Origin: Gaiellasilicea sp963829845
GTDB lineage: Bacteria > Actinomycetota > Thermoleophilia > Gaiellales > Gaiellaceae
Assembly (NCBI GenBank): GCA_963829845.1
Contig: CAWHKD010000021.1
Span: forward strand, 128,918-192,917
DNA: 64,000 nt
Reading direction: 5' to 3'
In this document: piece by piece, positions 41,302 through 51,504 of the stretch
How the letters are laid out: every line of letters starts with the position of its first letter
How positions within the stretch are numbered: position 1 is the stretch's first letter
Notes under the pieces: generated by a model
What the model was told of the DNA's origin: nothing
The model's database searches: none
What the model saw: the letters and a program-made list of their open reading frames with translations, nothing else
Position numbers and translations under genes: made by a program

Positions 41302-41719
41302 CGAGCGCGTAGTCCCCCGTTCGCGGATCCATCGGCAGCCGCGACTCGGCGGGATACCAGCGGTTGTGCCGCTCGATCAGCCCGTTCACCTCGCCAAACT
41401 CCCAGCGCCGCGCGAGCGCCTCCCACGCGTCCGCGTCTCGGCCGAGCGTCTCGTAGGCGGCCGCGAGCTGCTGCTCGTGCTGGCTCGTGAGTGCGTCGAT
41501 CTCCCGCAGCCGCGCCATGTACGGGAGTGGTCCGCCGAGCGAGGCCAGGTAGCTGCCCGGATCCGGGCGGAAGTTGCGCAGCCGAAGCTCCAGCTCGCGC
41601 CCGCGAAGCGGGCTGTCGCGCAGATCGGCCTCGAGCCCCGCCAGATCACGCCGGTCCCGCGGCGTCTCCGGCAGAACGACTCCCTGCCGCATGATCCGCT
41701 CGCGCTCGCGCCGCCTCAC
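41225..41719 (-). CDS. Hypothetical helical protein overlapping the MFS gene end
   Basis: 164 residues, charged and helical, with DSPLRGRELELRLRNFRPDP and EFGEVNGLIERHNRWYPAES, ending SWVLERFPSLRA. It reads as real protein and follows two small genes in the same direction. Its last 77 nt lie antisense to the 3' end of the MFS gene. Conserved-looking NRWYPAE suggests a J-domain-like companion family, not confirmed. Confidence 0.6.
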   Translation of the reverse strand: MRRRERERIMRQGVVLPETPRDRRDLAGLEADLRDSPLRGRELELRLRNFRPDPGSYLASLGGPLPYMARLREIDALTSQHEQQLAAAYETLGRDADAWEALARRWEFGEVNGLIERHNRWYPAESRLPMDPRTGDYALVNGRSYRRRPLDASWVLERFPSLRA

Positions 41720-41732
41720 GCGGGAACGGTAC

Positions 41733-41921
41733 CTAGCGACCGAACAAGCGGCCCAGCAGGCCGCGGCGATGCTCCACCTGCTGCTCGGGCGCGACGTCCT
41801 CGACCCGCGGCTCGGTCAAGCCCAGGATGTTCTCGGTCGACCGTTGTCGAGACTGCTCGGCTCGCTCGCGGTCGCCACGCAGAGCCGCGCGCATCTCGTC
41901 GATCTGGCTCTCCTCTTTCAC
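41733..41921 (-). CDS. Small hydrophilic hypothetical protein
   Basis: 62 residues, MKEESQIDEMRAALRGDRER to EHRRGLLGRLFGR, charged and helical with an amphipathic C-terminus. It overlaps the upstream gene by 4 nt (ATGA) and precedes the next by 13 nt, so the three form one transcription unit. Confidence 0.6.
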   Translation of the reverse strand: MKEESQIDEMRAALRGDRERAEQSRQRSTENILGLTEPRVEDVAPEQQVEHRRGLLGRLFGR

Positions 41922-42385
41922 GCGTCGGAGCTTCGATCCGCATCAGGCGGTTCCTCCCTCGCGACCACTGCACAGCGTCTGCGGTCGCCCGGGAGAGGCG
42001 AAGGCGCGTACCTGAGGACGCGGAAGACGGCGCCGTCCAGCTCGAGCACGGCGCCGGGGACGGGGAGAGCGTCCGGCTGCGGGACAAGTGTGTACCCGCT
42101 CGGCGACGGCACGAAGGCGAGCCACCCGGCATCGGCGGCCGGCTCGGAGACCGGTGCCTCGAGCTGTGGCGTCGTGCTCGGCGCAGGCGGTTGCGGTGGG
42201 GCTGCGGCGGGCACGTCGTTCGACCCCGGCGCCCGTTCGCCCGCGACCTCGTCGACCAGCTCGACGACGCGCTCGATCAGCCCGGCAAGGCGGTCGAGCG
42301 AGGGCAGGGCGACCTGGGGAGACGGCTGGGGCTGCCTCCGCCGACGCCAGAGCCGCATCTCGGGCACCTTTGCTCCCCCCTCCAT
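41918..42385 (-). CDS. Hypothetical protein with Pro-rich linker
   Basis: 155 residues. The N-terminal helix DRLAGLIERVVELVDEVAGE is followed by a Pro/Ala linker, then a small beta domain (GWLAFVPSPSGYTLVPQPDA; VLELDGAVFRVLRYAPSPLP). The final RRRCAVVAREEPPDADRSSD is charged. No family recognised; first gene of a three-gene set. Confidence 0.65.
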   Translation of the reverse strand: MEGGAKVPEMRLWRRRRQPQPSPQVALPSLDRLAGLIERVVELVDEVAGERAPGSNDVPAAAPPQPPAPSTTPQLEAPVSEPAADAGWLAFVPSPSGYTLVPQPDALPVPGAVLELDGAVFRVLRYAPSPLPGDRRRCAVVAREEPPDADRSSDA

Positions 42386-43361
42386 GCTCCCCTACACGGG
42401 GAGGTCTCCCTCGATGGACGCCTCGTTCGCACCGATGTCAACGAGCATCGCCTCGTTCATGCCCACGATCCTACGCATACGATCGGTTCGTGGACGAGCG
42501 CGGCCGCCACCTCGTCTACAGCGTCACGAAGACGTTCCTCGGCGTACTGTGCCTTCGCCTCGAGCTCGACCTCGAAGCGCCGGTGGCGACGTGGATCGAC
42601 GAGACCGACCTGCCGCGCGCGACGCTGCGGCAGCTGCTCAATCACACGAGCGGGATCCCGGACTACGGCCGTCTCCCCGAGTACGGAGCGGCCGTTCGAG
42701 ACACGCCTTCAGAGCCGTGGGGCGACGGGGAGCTGCTCGCCCGGTCGCTCGCGGCCGGCACGGACTTCGAGCCGGGCCACGGCTGGGCCTACTCGAACAC
42801 GGGCTTCCTGCTCGTGCGGCGCATCGTCGACGCGGCTGCGCCGGGAGGGTTCGCCGGCGCGCTCGAGCGCGAGCTGTCGGCCCGCTGGGCCTCGCGGACA
42901 CGACGCTCGCACTCGAGCTCGACGACCTGGACGGGCTCGTTCCGGGCTGGAGCACGCAGATCGGCGACGGCCGGCAGGACGTGCGCGGCCGCTACCACCC
43001 GCGCTGGGTCGGGCACCGGACGCTCGCATCCACGCACGCCGACCAGCGGCGCTTCTGGATCGCCCTCGCCGCCGGCGAGCTCTGCGATCTCGGCCGGCTG
43101 AGCGAGGGCGTGCCGATTGGGTTCGACGCACCCGGCTTCGTGCGGCCGAGCTACGGGCTCGGGCTGATGACGGATCCGGGCCGGCCGGGGGGCCTGCTGA
43201 TCGGCCACGGCGGCGGTGGGCCTGGCTACGCCGCAGCCACCTTCGCCGTGGTGCGGGAAAGCGACGACCCGCTCGTCGCCATCGAGCTCAGCGGCGACGA
43301 GCGGGTCGATGTCCAGGCGAAAGCGCTGGACGTGTTGCGGGAACGCGCTACCGCAGGGTGA
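42384..43361 (+). pseudogene. Serine hydrolase (beta-lactamase class C type), broken by about three frameshifts
   Basis: Pieces in three frames assemble into one protein: MLPYTG-EVSLDGRLVRTDVNEHR, then DRFVDERGRHLVYSVTKTFL with the SxxK motif SVTK, then HGWAYSNTGFLLVRR with YSN. After a shift near 42890 it continues GLADTTLALELDDL to HGGGGPGYAAATFAVV. All three active-site motifs survive, so the lesions are probably indels in G/C runs. Such proteins are esterases or D-Ala-D-Ala peptidases. Confidence 0.65.
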
Positions 43362-44328
43362 ACGTCCTCCGAACGGGCGCGCTCGTCCGGCCGGACGTGT
43401 CGCGGACGGCGATCGTGACCGTGTAGCGGCCGCTGCCGCGGAGGCGCGGCACGGGCACCCAGCTGCGGGTGTAGACGCCGCACGGGTTCGGGGCGATCCG
43501 CGTCGTGAACCGACGCGTGTACGCCGCCTTCCCCGGCTTCCGCTCGGTGGCGAGGATGGTCAGGTTTCGCGGCGAGTCGTCGCAGATCCGGAACCGAGCG
43601 TAGACGCGGGCGCCGAGGAAGCGGACCGAGATCAGCTTCACGGTCGGCCGCGCATTCGTGATCGGAGCCGACGGGACGACGATGCCGGACGGCGCCGAGA
43701 GGGCCGAGCCGGAGCCGTTGGCGTTCTTGGCGGTCACCTCGACGCGGAGCCGGAAGCCGACGTCGGCATTCCGCACGCCGTAGGTCTTGCCCGTCGCGCC
43801 GGTGATCGGGCCGCACGCGATCGCGTCGATGTCGCAGCGCTGCCACTGGTACGTGTACGACGTCGGGGAGTTCGTCCACGAGCCTTCCTCGGCAGTCAGC
43901 GCCTCCCCGGCCTCCAGGGTGCCGGCGATCGTGGGCCGGGCGGTGTTCCGCGGCGCCGCGCTCGGAGCGACGACCGCGGTCGGAGCGGACCGTGCGTTGA
44001 CGGCGCCCTCCGCGTTGATGCCGGTGACACGGACGCGCATCGTCCGCTCCGCATCGACGCTCGTGAGCAGATACATCCTCTGCGTGGCGCCGGCGACGTT
44101 CGCACATGCTGCGCCGCTCGTGTTGCAGCGCTGCCACTGGTACTGGAAGGCGGTCGGGCTGTTGCTCCACGTGCCGTTCTGCGCCGTCAGCGTCTCCCCG
44201 ACCTTCGGCGTGCCGGTGATCGTCGGCGCTGTCGTGTTGGCGGGTGGAGCGGCCACTGCCGCGCCGGCCCAGACGCCCAGGGCCGCGAGCAGCGCCCCCA
44301 GGCTCGGAATGAATCGTCGTGTGCTCAC
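43348..44328 (-). CDS. Secreted protein with two Ig-like repeats
   Basis: 326 residues with signal peptide MSTRRFIPSLGALLAALGVW, then two ~90-residue repeats sharing P-x-I-x-G-T, GE-x-LTA, WxNSPTxYxYQWQRC and VRVTxxNAxG (~33-120 and ~125-215). A different C-terminal beta domain with a Cys pair follows (FRICDDSPRNLTILATERKP). Such repeats occur in surface and adhesive proteins. The 3' end overlaps the serine hydrolase gene by 14 nt. Confidence 0.8.
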   Translation of the reverse strand: MSTRRFIPSLGALLAALGVWAGAAVAAPPANTTAPTITGTPKVGETLTAQNGTWSNSPTAFQYQWQRCNTSGAACANVAGATQRMYLLTSVDAERTMRVRVTGINAEGAVNARSAPTAVVAPSAAPRNTARPTIAGTLEAGEALTAEEGSWTNSPTSYTYQWQRCDIDAIACGPITGATGKTYGVRNADVGFRLRVEVTAKNANGSGSALSAPSGIVVPSAPITNARPTVKLISVRFLGARVYARFRICDDSPRNLTILATERKPGKAAYTRRFTTRIAPNPCGVYTRSWVPVPRLRGSGRYTVTIAVRDTSGRTSAPVRRTFTLR

Positions 44329-44490
44329 AGTCGAAGATCCTTTCGTCAGGATTACGACTTGAAAACGACAAAGAGGGGCTCCAGGGTGTTGGCCTTTACG
44401 GAGTCCTTACGACCCGGACGAGCAATGCAGTCTCGAATCCGATCGCACGGGGTAGCGGTAAGAGAGGAATAACGACCCGAGGGGGAATGG

Positions 44491-45390
44491 ATGCGACGAA
44501 TCTTGCTGACACTCGTCCTGCTCGCGCTGGCGGCGCCGGTCGCGCTGGCGCAGGCGACGTATCCGGAGAAGATCGCCCTGCCGAACGGCTTTGCGCCGGA
44601 GGGGATCGAGATCAAGGGACACACCGCCTATGTCGGCTCGGTCGGGAGCGGCGCCATCTGGGCCGGCGACCTTCGCACCGGCACCGGTGACGTGATCGTC
44701 CAGGGAGCCCCGGGCACGCGCTCGGCGACTGGGATCGAGTACGATCACGGTTTGCTCTGGGTCTCGGGCGCCCGATTCGGGAACGCCCTTGTCTACGACG
44801 CGAAGACCGGAGTGCTCGTACAGGTGCTCCAGCTCGCCACAGGCACGGCCCCGACCTTCATCAACGACGCGGTCGCCACGCAGCGTGGCGTCTACTTCAC
44901 CGACTCGCAGCGGCCCGTGCTCTACAAGGTGGAGCGCACCGGGCACCACGTCGGCCAGGTGACGACGATCCCGCTGGGCGGTGACTACCACCATGTGGCC
45001 GGGGCGTTCAATCTGAACGGCATCGTCGCGACGCCGAACGGCAAGACGCTAATCGCCGTGCAGAGCGTGGCCAAGAAGCTCTTCGCGATCGACCCCGAGA
45101 CGGGCGTCGCGAAGACGATCGACATCGGCGGCTACGACCTCACGAACGGCGACGGGCTGCTCCTGCAAGGGTTCACGCTCTACGTCGTCCAGAACCGTGA
45201 CAACAAGGTCGCCGTCTTCGAGCTCTCGCACGACCTGACGAAGGCGACGTTCCTGCGCACGATCACCGACCCGGATCTAGATGTCCCGACCACGATTGAC
45301 CAGTCGGGTCACAGGCTGTACGTCGTCAACGCCCGCTTCGGGACGACGACGCCGACCGACCAGGCCTACCAGATCGTCAGGCTCAGCTGA
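44491..45390 (+). CDS. Secreted beta-propeller (SMP-30/NHL-like) protein
   Basis: 299 residues with signal peptide MRRILLTLVLLALAAPVALA and propeller-type blades: GFAPEGIEIKGHTAYVGSVG, GIEYDHGLLWVSGARFGNAL, NDAVATQRGVYFTDSQRPVL, GDGLLLQGFTLYVVQNRDNK. Likely extracellular ligand binding or lactonase-like; no catalytic residues assigned. Confidence 0.8.
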   Translation: MRRILLTLVLLALAAPVALAQATYPEKIALPNGFAPEGIEIKGHTAYVGSVGSGAIWAGDLRTGTGDVIVQGAPGTRSATGIEYDHGLLWVSGARFGNALVYDAKTGVLVQVLQLATGTAPTFINDAVATQRGVYFTDSQRPVLYKVERTGHHVGQVTTIPLGGDYHHVAGAFNLNGIVATPNGKTLIAVQSVAKKLFAIDPETGVAKTIDIGGYDLTNGDGLLLQGFTLYVVQNRDNKVAVFELSHDLTKATFLRTITDPDLDVPTTIDQSGHRLYVVNARFGTTTPTDQAYQIVRLS

Positions 45391-46303
45391 ACGTCACGAG
45401 CGCACTCTCGCGCGCATGGGCGCCCGCCAGGCACGACCGGCGGGCGTCCGGGCGCTCGAGCAGCGGACAGCCCTCGCGCTCGAAGGCGCCGTCGGTCAGC
45501 ACTGCGATCGCCTTGCCGAGCCAGCGGTAGCAGGCTGTCCTCGTCGCGCCCGTGAAGAGCTCGCAGCGGCCAACGAGGCGAACGTAGGCGGCCGTCGAGG
45601 CGCCGAGCAGGTTCTGCGCTTTCGTCCCGCGAACGCATGCGACCGCGTCGCGCTGGTCGTCGAGGCCGGCGCACAGCTCGAGCTGCTGCTCGGGGTCGGC
45701 CGGCCCGATCACCGCCGCGCCGGTGATGCAGGCTTCGCGCTGGAGGCCTGCGAGGTCGCGGCAGAGGACGTCGAGGTGGATCGGGGAGTCGATGACGATC
45801 CCCTCCGGCCGGTCGTCGACGAACGCCCGGTACCAGCAGGGGCGAACGAACTCGGTCGGCTGGGCTGCACAGAGCGTGCGCGGATCCGTGTCCGCACCGG
45901 CGGGGAGCGCCGCCTGATCGGCGCCGGCGACGGCGAACCAGTAGTCGTGGTAGGCGCCCTGGGCGCAGTCGGGAGCCGTGCCCTGCCCGAGCGCGCGGCA
46001 GAGGGCGAGGGCGGGAGGCAGGTGGTCGTTGTAGATCCGCATGAACGCGTGGCCGAGGCCGTGCACGCAGCTGTAGCGCCGGTACCGCGTGCCTGCGTCC
46101 GAGCAGATGGCGGCGGCGGCTCGCGGCCGCCGCGGATCGATCGAGGGCGCGACGCCCGTGACGAGGCCGTGCGCGAACCCGGCACTACAGCCAGGATCGT
46201 TGCTCCGTGGCAGCACGTCCTGCAGGTTGGCGAGCGTCAGCTCCCTGTCGAGCGCGAACGTCCTGCCCACCGTGTGCATGACCCCGTGACAATTGATGAG
46301 CAC
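45383..46303 (-). CDS. Cys/His-rich protein with repeated CxxGxxH motifs
   Basis: 306 residues in this frame. CHGVMH (5-10), CSAGFAH (39-45), CVHGLGH (79-85) and CAQGAYH (113-119) form four C-x-(x)-G-x-x-H motifs, and about ten further Cys follow. GTG 46303 is probably internal: the frame continues upstream as EFQRLVADTDDPRRTVAAIE and then, after a shift, into a membrane anchor (see 46304-46560). A metal- or cofactor-binding extracellular domain is inferred; not c-type haem (no CxxCH). Confidence 0.7.
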   Translation of the reverse strand: MLINCHGVMHTVGRTFALDRELTLANLQDVLPRSNDPGCSAGFAHGLVTGVAPSIDPRRPRAAAAICSDAGTRYRRYSCVHGLGHAFMRIYNDHLPPALALCRALGQGTAPDCAQGAYHDYWFAVAGADQAALPAGADTDPRTLCAAQPTEFVRPCWYRAFVDDRPEGIVIDSPIHLDVLCRDLAGLQREACITGAAVIGPADPEQQLELCAGLDDQRDAVACVRGTKAQNLLGASTAAYVRLVGRCELFTGATRTACYRWLGKAIAVLTDGAFEREGCPLLERPDARRSCLAGAHARESALVTFS

Positions 46304-46541
46304 GAAGCCGCCTTCGCGCCTCGCTGCGCGCTCGATCGCGGCGACCGTGCGCCTCGGGTCGTCGGTGTCCGCGACCAGCCGCTGAAACTCCTGCGATGTA
46401 GCAGTCGCGTGACGCGTCGGCGCAGGAGGCCGCGGCAGACGGTGAGCTCCACCGCCTCGGGCGGCTCGCCGCCGCCGTCCCGAGTGAGCAGCACGGCCGC
46501 AGTGAGCAGCACCGCCGCACCGAGTGCGCCGGCAAGCAGGA
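46304..46541 (-). pseudogene. N-terminal part of the CxxGxxH protein, frameshifted
   Basis: One frame encodes the membrane anchor RRAALLLLAGALGAAVLLTA and GGGEPPEAVELTVCR. The other, from about 46415 downward, encodes TATSQEFQRLVADTDDP and joins the main frame at 46303. No start codon was found for the anchor, and a terminator-like hairpin lies at its 5' edge. Confidence 0.5.
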
Positions 46542-46570
46542 GGAGGGCGGCCCGGCGCGGGCCGCCCTCC
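46542..46570 (-). terminator. Hairpin between the M14 gene and the CxxGxxH gene
   Basis: 12-bp stem GGAGGGCGGCCC/GGGCCGCCCTCC with a 5-nt loop, 16 nt after the M14 gene stop. No U-tract. Confidence 0.5.
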
Positions 46571-46585
46571 CGTTCTCGTCCTGCC

Positions 46586-49422
46586 CTACTGGATCGTGAA
46601 CGTCGCCCTGCCGGTCGTCTGGTTCCCGGCCATGTCGGTCGCAAGCCAGCGGAACTCCGTCGTCGTCGTGACCACGAACGACTGGCCCGGCTCACGCGGA
46701 CCCGTCGAGTCCCACAGCGTCGACGTGTTGTCGGGCTTCGACCCGTCCGTCGTGTAGCGGATCACGGCCGGCTCGCTCACATACTGGAACGTGGTCGTGA
46801 TCGGCGTACTCGACGAGCGCGCCCCGGTCATGATCACCTCGGGGCCCTTGTCGTCCTTCGAGTACTCGTAGGCCGACTCGAGCAGGCCGTAATTGCCGGC
46901 CGCGAACTCGAGCGCCTCGGACTTGCCCTCGGTGGCGTAGTCCGGCTGGAAGCCGACGCCCTGCTGCGTGAGGTCCTGCCCCGCGCGATCGCCCCGGCCG
47001 CGTGCGCAAACTGAAGCGGCTCCGCCAGGAACACGTTCGGGGCGGGGCTGGTCGGGTTGTTCGGCGTGACGGACTGCACCGTCCGCGTCTCCTCCGTCGG
47101 CAGGCCCGGATCGATCGTCACCTTCTCCAGCGGGGTGAAGAGGTTGCGGTTGCCCAGCCGGATGCTCGTCGCGCCTGCCGGCGCCGCGAGCGAGAACGTC
47201 GTCTGCTCGAGCGCGCCGAAGCGGTCGGCCCCGGTCTCGAACGAGTAGGCGATCACGCCGCGGTTGTACCAGTGCTCGTCGGCGCTGTTCCCGGCCGCCG
47301 AGTAGAGCACGTCCGCGATCGGGCCCGTCCGCTCCGGCAGGATCGCCGTGTTCGCGGACGTCCTTGATCCGGTTCAGGATCCGGTCGCCGGCCTGGAAGA
47401 AGTACTTCTCGACGCCGATGTTCGCGTGCACCGCTGCGCCTTCACCGCGGTCCGGCAGGTAGGTGCCCGGCGCCCACATGAAGTAGCCGCCGAAGCTGTG
47501 GATGTTGTTCGAGAACCTGATGTTCTTGAACGTGTCCGCGATCCAGAGCTCGTTCTGGATCTCCGGCTCGGACGCCTCGAACGGGCCGGCGAACACTTCG
47601 CTGGTGCAGGAAGTCGACGCGCCGATGTAGCCGTCGATCAGGGTGCCGAACGTGTTGTTGCGGTTCATGTCGGTGCCCCAGAGATTCCGGGCCGCCGAGT
47701 CGTTGATCGGCTGGGCGACGCCTCCCGGGAGCGCGTTCGGCCGGGTCGTCCAGAAGTTCGCCGCGTTCGGGTCGTCGGTCTCGAGCCCACCGACGACGCA
47801 CCAGTTGGTCATCGTCTTCCGCTGGCTGTTGAAGTTGTGCATCGAGTAGTGCGCCCCGTCGGGGTTGGACGACGGGAGGATGAAGATGTCGAGCTCGTCG
47901 ACGAGCTGCCGCGTCGTCTTGTCGATCCCGTAGTTCCGGAGCAGCTGCTCCGCGGTCTCGAGACACGTCAGCGGCGTCGCCCACTCGCGGGCGTGCTGCT
48001 GGCAGTAGAGGAAGACGCCGACGCGACGGCCGTTGATGCCCTGGTCGGCGCTGTTGCCGGGCCGGTTCTTCCCGATTCGCATCATGAAGTACTCGAACGG
48101 CCCGCGCTGCACGTTCCCGTTCGTCGCCGTGGTGAGGAAGTCGGACAGGTTGCCCTTGGGCCGCGCCTGAACGATGCCCGCTCCGGCGTTCCCGCGATAC
48201 GTCTGCGCAACGAGCTTGGCGGCCGCGCCCGCGTTGGCGTTGATCGCCGCCGCGACCTGGGCGGCCGTGCCCGTGAGCAGACCCGTCCCGTCCGTGGCCA
48301 GGCTGACCCGGAGGTCGTTGCCCGTGAACGTCACCGTCAGCGGCGAGTTCGGCACGAGCGGGTTGACGAACTCGGCGGTGAGGTCGTTGCCGCCCTCGTG
48401 GCCCCAGGCGCGGGCAGTCAGGATGACGGCCTGCGCCGCGACCGTCGCGTTGAGGTTCCCATGCCGGCTGGATTCGTCAGCCCGGCCATCAGCGCCTGTG
48501 CCCGCCGCTGGTACCCGTTCGTCTTGTTCGGCAGCGGGATGATCGTGGTCAGGTCCGGGAACTCCTCCGCCAGCTCGCGGAAGCGGCCGTAGACCTCCGT
48601 CGGGTCGAGATACCGCGTCGTGAAGTTGCTGAGGAAGTTCGAGCTCATCGGCGGCAGGCCGCCCCCGAGCCACGTGTTCACGTCGGCCACGACGAATGTG
48701 CCGTTGCTCGAGCCGATGCGGATCTGCGTCGGCGCCGCCGGGGTCGAGGTGTCGCTTCGCCGACCTTCACGAGAATGCGGTGCTCGATGTAGGTGTCCGG
48801 CGTCGTGTCCGTGTCGATGTTGACGTTCATCGTGCGCGGGCCCTGATCGATCGCCGTGCCTGCGCCGGTGTTCCACGCGAGCGACGAGCGACTCTCCGGT
48901 GGTGGAGGAGCCGCGCGTGCCGTCCTTCGCCTCGACGGAGAGGAAACGGCCCGCGTAGTTCTCGAAGTAGTCGACCCGGAGGACGACGATGTCGCCCCGC
49001 GGCGCCACCTCGGCGCTCGCTACGGCGAGCGCGGCCGCCTCGGCGGTCTTCTCGGCCTTCACGTCGGCCTGCCAGTCCTCGGCGCGCTGGCGCCAGGTGG
49101 CCGGGCCTTCGATCGTCGTGCCGAGCTCGAAGCCGGCGGCTTCGAGCGCAGCGAGCTCGTCTGCGTTGCCGAAGACGGTGACCGTGACCGACCCGTCCGC
49201 GTTCGTGCGCAGATAATGGTCGTTGAAGTCGATTCCGTAGTCGTCTGCCTCGAGCTGCAGCTCGATCGCCGCGGCCTTGTCGGGCAGATTCACCTCGACG
49301 AGGCTGCGACCCTGGTTCGGGTCGATGCCCCGCTCGCTCTCCTGTGCTGCGGCGCTGCCGGCGATCGCAAGAGCGACCACCGTGGCGACGAGCACCGCTC
49401 TGCGTGCTCCGCTGAAACCCAT
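46586..49422 (-). pseudogene. Secreted M14 zinc carboxypeptidase, interrupted by at least five frame changes
   Basis: MGFSGARRAVLVATVVALAI starts a signal peptide at 49422. The reading frame then switches near 48890, 48760, 48460, 47350 and 46985, but protein sense is continuous: VDYFENYAGRFLSVEAKDG, NVNIDTDTTPDTYIEHR, WLGGGLPPMSSNFLSNFTTR. Then come the M14 motifs CQQHAREWATP (HxxE), SSNPDGAHYS, LWGTDMNRNN and NNIHSFGGYFMWAPG. A C-terminal Ig-like/chitobiase-type domain ends AGNQTTGRATFTIQ. Intact length would be about 945 residues. All active-site motifs persist, so assembly indels are likely. Confidence 0.75.
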
Positions 49423-49481
49423 GACGGCTGTCCTCCCCGGGTCAGAATAGGTCTGGGTCCCGGGATCGAATCACACCGTCG

Positions 49482-49829
49482 TCAGCCGTGCAGCATCCAC
49501 CACTCCGTGAACTCGCGGCAGCGGCCGTCGGGATCGAGCCGGATCGCCCAGAGGTTGCTGTACGCCTGCGGCGGATCGCTGTATGCCGTCACTCCCGTGA
49601 TGACCGAGAGCTCTGGAGTCTCCACCAGCGGCCGCCAGCTAAAGGTCCACGTGCCGGGCTCGTCCTTGCGATGGAGCCAGCCGTCGACGATCTCTTGCCG
49701 CCCGCGCCACGGCTCGCGGAACGGAGCGGTGAAGTAGAGAGCGTCCTCGGTGAAGAGCGCGCCGATCTCGGCGCCGTCGTTCGAACTCCACGCCCGTTCG
49801 TAGCTCGCGATCCACTCGGCGAGCGCCAC
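49482..49829 (-). CDS. SnoaL/NTF2-like small protein
   Basis: 115 residues from GTG 49829, with GAGGAA 8 nt upstream and 2 nt after the DUF1361 stop. VALAEWIASYERAWSSNDGA, ALFTEDALYFTAPFREPWRG and the end CREFTEWWMLHG are typical of SnoaL-like cone-shaped folds. Ligand unknown. Confidence 0.85.
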   Translation of the reverse strand: MALAEWIASYERAWSSNDGAEIGALFTEDALYFTAPFREPWRGRQEIVDGWLHRKDEPGTWTFSWRPLVETPELSVITGVTAYSDPPQAYSNLWAIRLDPDGRCREFTEWWMLHG

Positions 49830-49831
49830 GG

Positions 49832-50494
49832 TCAGCGTTCCTCGGTGCCCTCGAGCCGCATGAACGCATAGAGGACGAGGTAGCTCAGCGTGAGGAAGCT
49901 CGAGAGGAGCACGGTCATTCCGATCGCGCGTGGATCGACCAGGATCACGTCCAGGTCCGAGAGCAGGCGCGGATGCGCGAGTACGTCCCAGCTGTTCCAG
50001 CGCAGGACGCGGCCGAGGTAGATGCCGAAGCTCGCGAGCCCGAGGACCGCGACCGCGGTGACCCACGCGACGCGTGCCCCTGCGAGGCTGCGCACGACCG
50101 ACTGGACGAGGTAGAGCGAGAGGAAGCCGAGCAGCATGCCGGTCCACGCCGGCGCCGCGATCACGACGATGTCGACCCAGAGCGGCACCACGGGGCTCGG
50201 GACGAGGTGCTTGAAGTCGGTGACGATGTACGGCGCGTTCGGGAGGAACAAGAGCCAGAGGGCGGCGAGCGGGAGTAGCCGCAGCGGCCGCATCCCCGCG
50301 CGGTGCCGGTCGTAGATCACGATCGCGAGCCCGAACGGGATCCAGGCGAGGAACAGGTTCCAGACCAGCCCGCCGAAGAGCGTCTCGCTCGAGTACAGGT
50401 AGCGGGTGACGATCAGCGCCGCGGAGAAGAGGGACAGCAACGCCAGCGCCGCGTAGATCGCGCGCCGGCGGCGGCTGATGTCCATCCCGTCCAT
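49832..50494 (-). CDS. DUF1361 membrane protein
   Basis: 220 residues from ATG 50494 (MDGMDISRRRRAIYAALALL) with about six membrane helices. LFLPNAPYIVTDFKHL is the DUF1361 signature. Function unknown. It is followed 2 nt later by the SnoaL-like gene. The longer frame to 50635 has no membrane logic and was trimmed. Confidence 0.85.
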   Translation of the reverse strand: MDGMDISRRRRAIYAALALLSLFSAALIVTRYLYSSETLFGGLVWNLFLAWIPFGLAIVIYDRHRAGMRPLRLLPLAALWLLFLPNAPYIVTDFKHLVPSPVVPLWVDIVVIAAPAWTGMLLGFLSLYLVQSVVRSLAGARVAWVTAVAVLGLASFGIYLGRVLRWNSWDVLAHPRLLSDLDVILVDPRAIGMTVLLSSFLTLSYLVLYAFMRLEGTEER

Positions 50495-50519
50495 CCGAGA
50501 ACCACTGTACCGACGGGAC

Positions 50520-51471
50520 TCAGGCCGACTCTTCGGCGAAGCTGGCGCTTCCGGAGCGGCCGAAGGCGGCAGTCCGCGCTCCCCAGCCGGCGAAGCGCGT
50601 TCGGAAGCTGCCGGTGAAGGTGCCCTTCGCGGCAACGCGGCGACAGGCGCCGCGCGTGTCCGTCGACGTCTCGGTGGCGGTGAACGTGCCGCTGCCCTGC
50701 ACGGCCAACGCGCTCGGGAGGTCGACGGCGATACTCGGTGGCCGTCCTGAGAGCGGATCGAAGCCGAGTCGCTCGGACCGCATTACGTGGTACCACGTCA
50801 CGCCGGCCGGTAGCGCACCGCCGCGGTCGGCGAAGCTCAGGGTCAACCAGCCGCCGGCGTCGGGCGAGAGCAGTAGAGTCGCCGCTGGTCCTGCCGATTC
50901 CTGGCGAGCCGCCGCCAGGACCGACGACGGCGAACAGATCCCGACAGCGGGAGCGGCGCAGTCGACAGCCCCGCCGCGGTTGAACGTGACGGCGCCCGCG
51001 AGCTCGAGACGACGGATCGTCCCGAAGAAGCTCGTCCCCGTGCGGAGGACGAATTTGCCGCATAAGCCTCACCGGCACAGTTGCGAACGCGCCGCGGCAG
51101 CCGAGGGACTCACCGACCTCCCGCGCCTGGCCGGTCGCGGTCACGATCATGCCGATCGCGACGACTGTGCCGAACCGCGCCGCCCAGCGGCCAGTGCGGC
51201 CGTCGAACGAGACCGTGCCGCTCGGCGCAGCGCGGAGCCCGTGCTGCTCCTCCCCACGTCCATTGCCGAGCGTGCGGGTAAGCGAGAGGCCGAAGGTCTC
51301 GCGCGCGCCGGGTGAGGTGGCACCGACGACGGCGGCCGAGAGCTTCCACCCGGACTGCGACAGTTTCGTCGGGGAGATGAAGAGCGTGACGTGGTCGACC
51401 GCAGCTGCGTTCCCGGGCACGACGAGTGCGGCTCCCACGGCTGCGATCAACAGTGCGGTACGACGCGTCAT
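50520..51471 (-). pseudogene. Secreted hypothetical protein, frameshifted near its middle
   Basis: The N-terminal frame from 51471 has signal peptide MTRRTALLIAAVGAALVVPG and a beta-rich domain (HVTLFISPTKLSQSGWKLSA) up to about 51060. The rest continues in another frame: KFVLRTGTSFFGTIRRLELA, WLTLSFADRGGALPAGVTWY, ending GRSGSASFAEESA at 50520. Corrected length ~315 residues; no family recognised. Confidence 0.65.
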
Positions 51472-51504
51472 GGACCCTCCGGTCTCCGGAACGGTACGTC
51501 CTCG

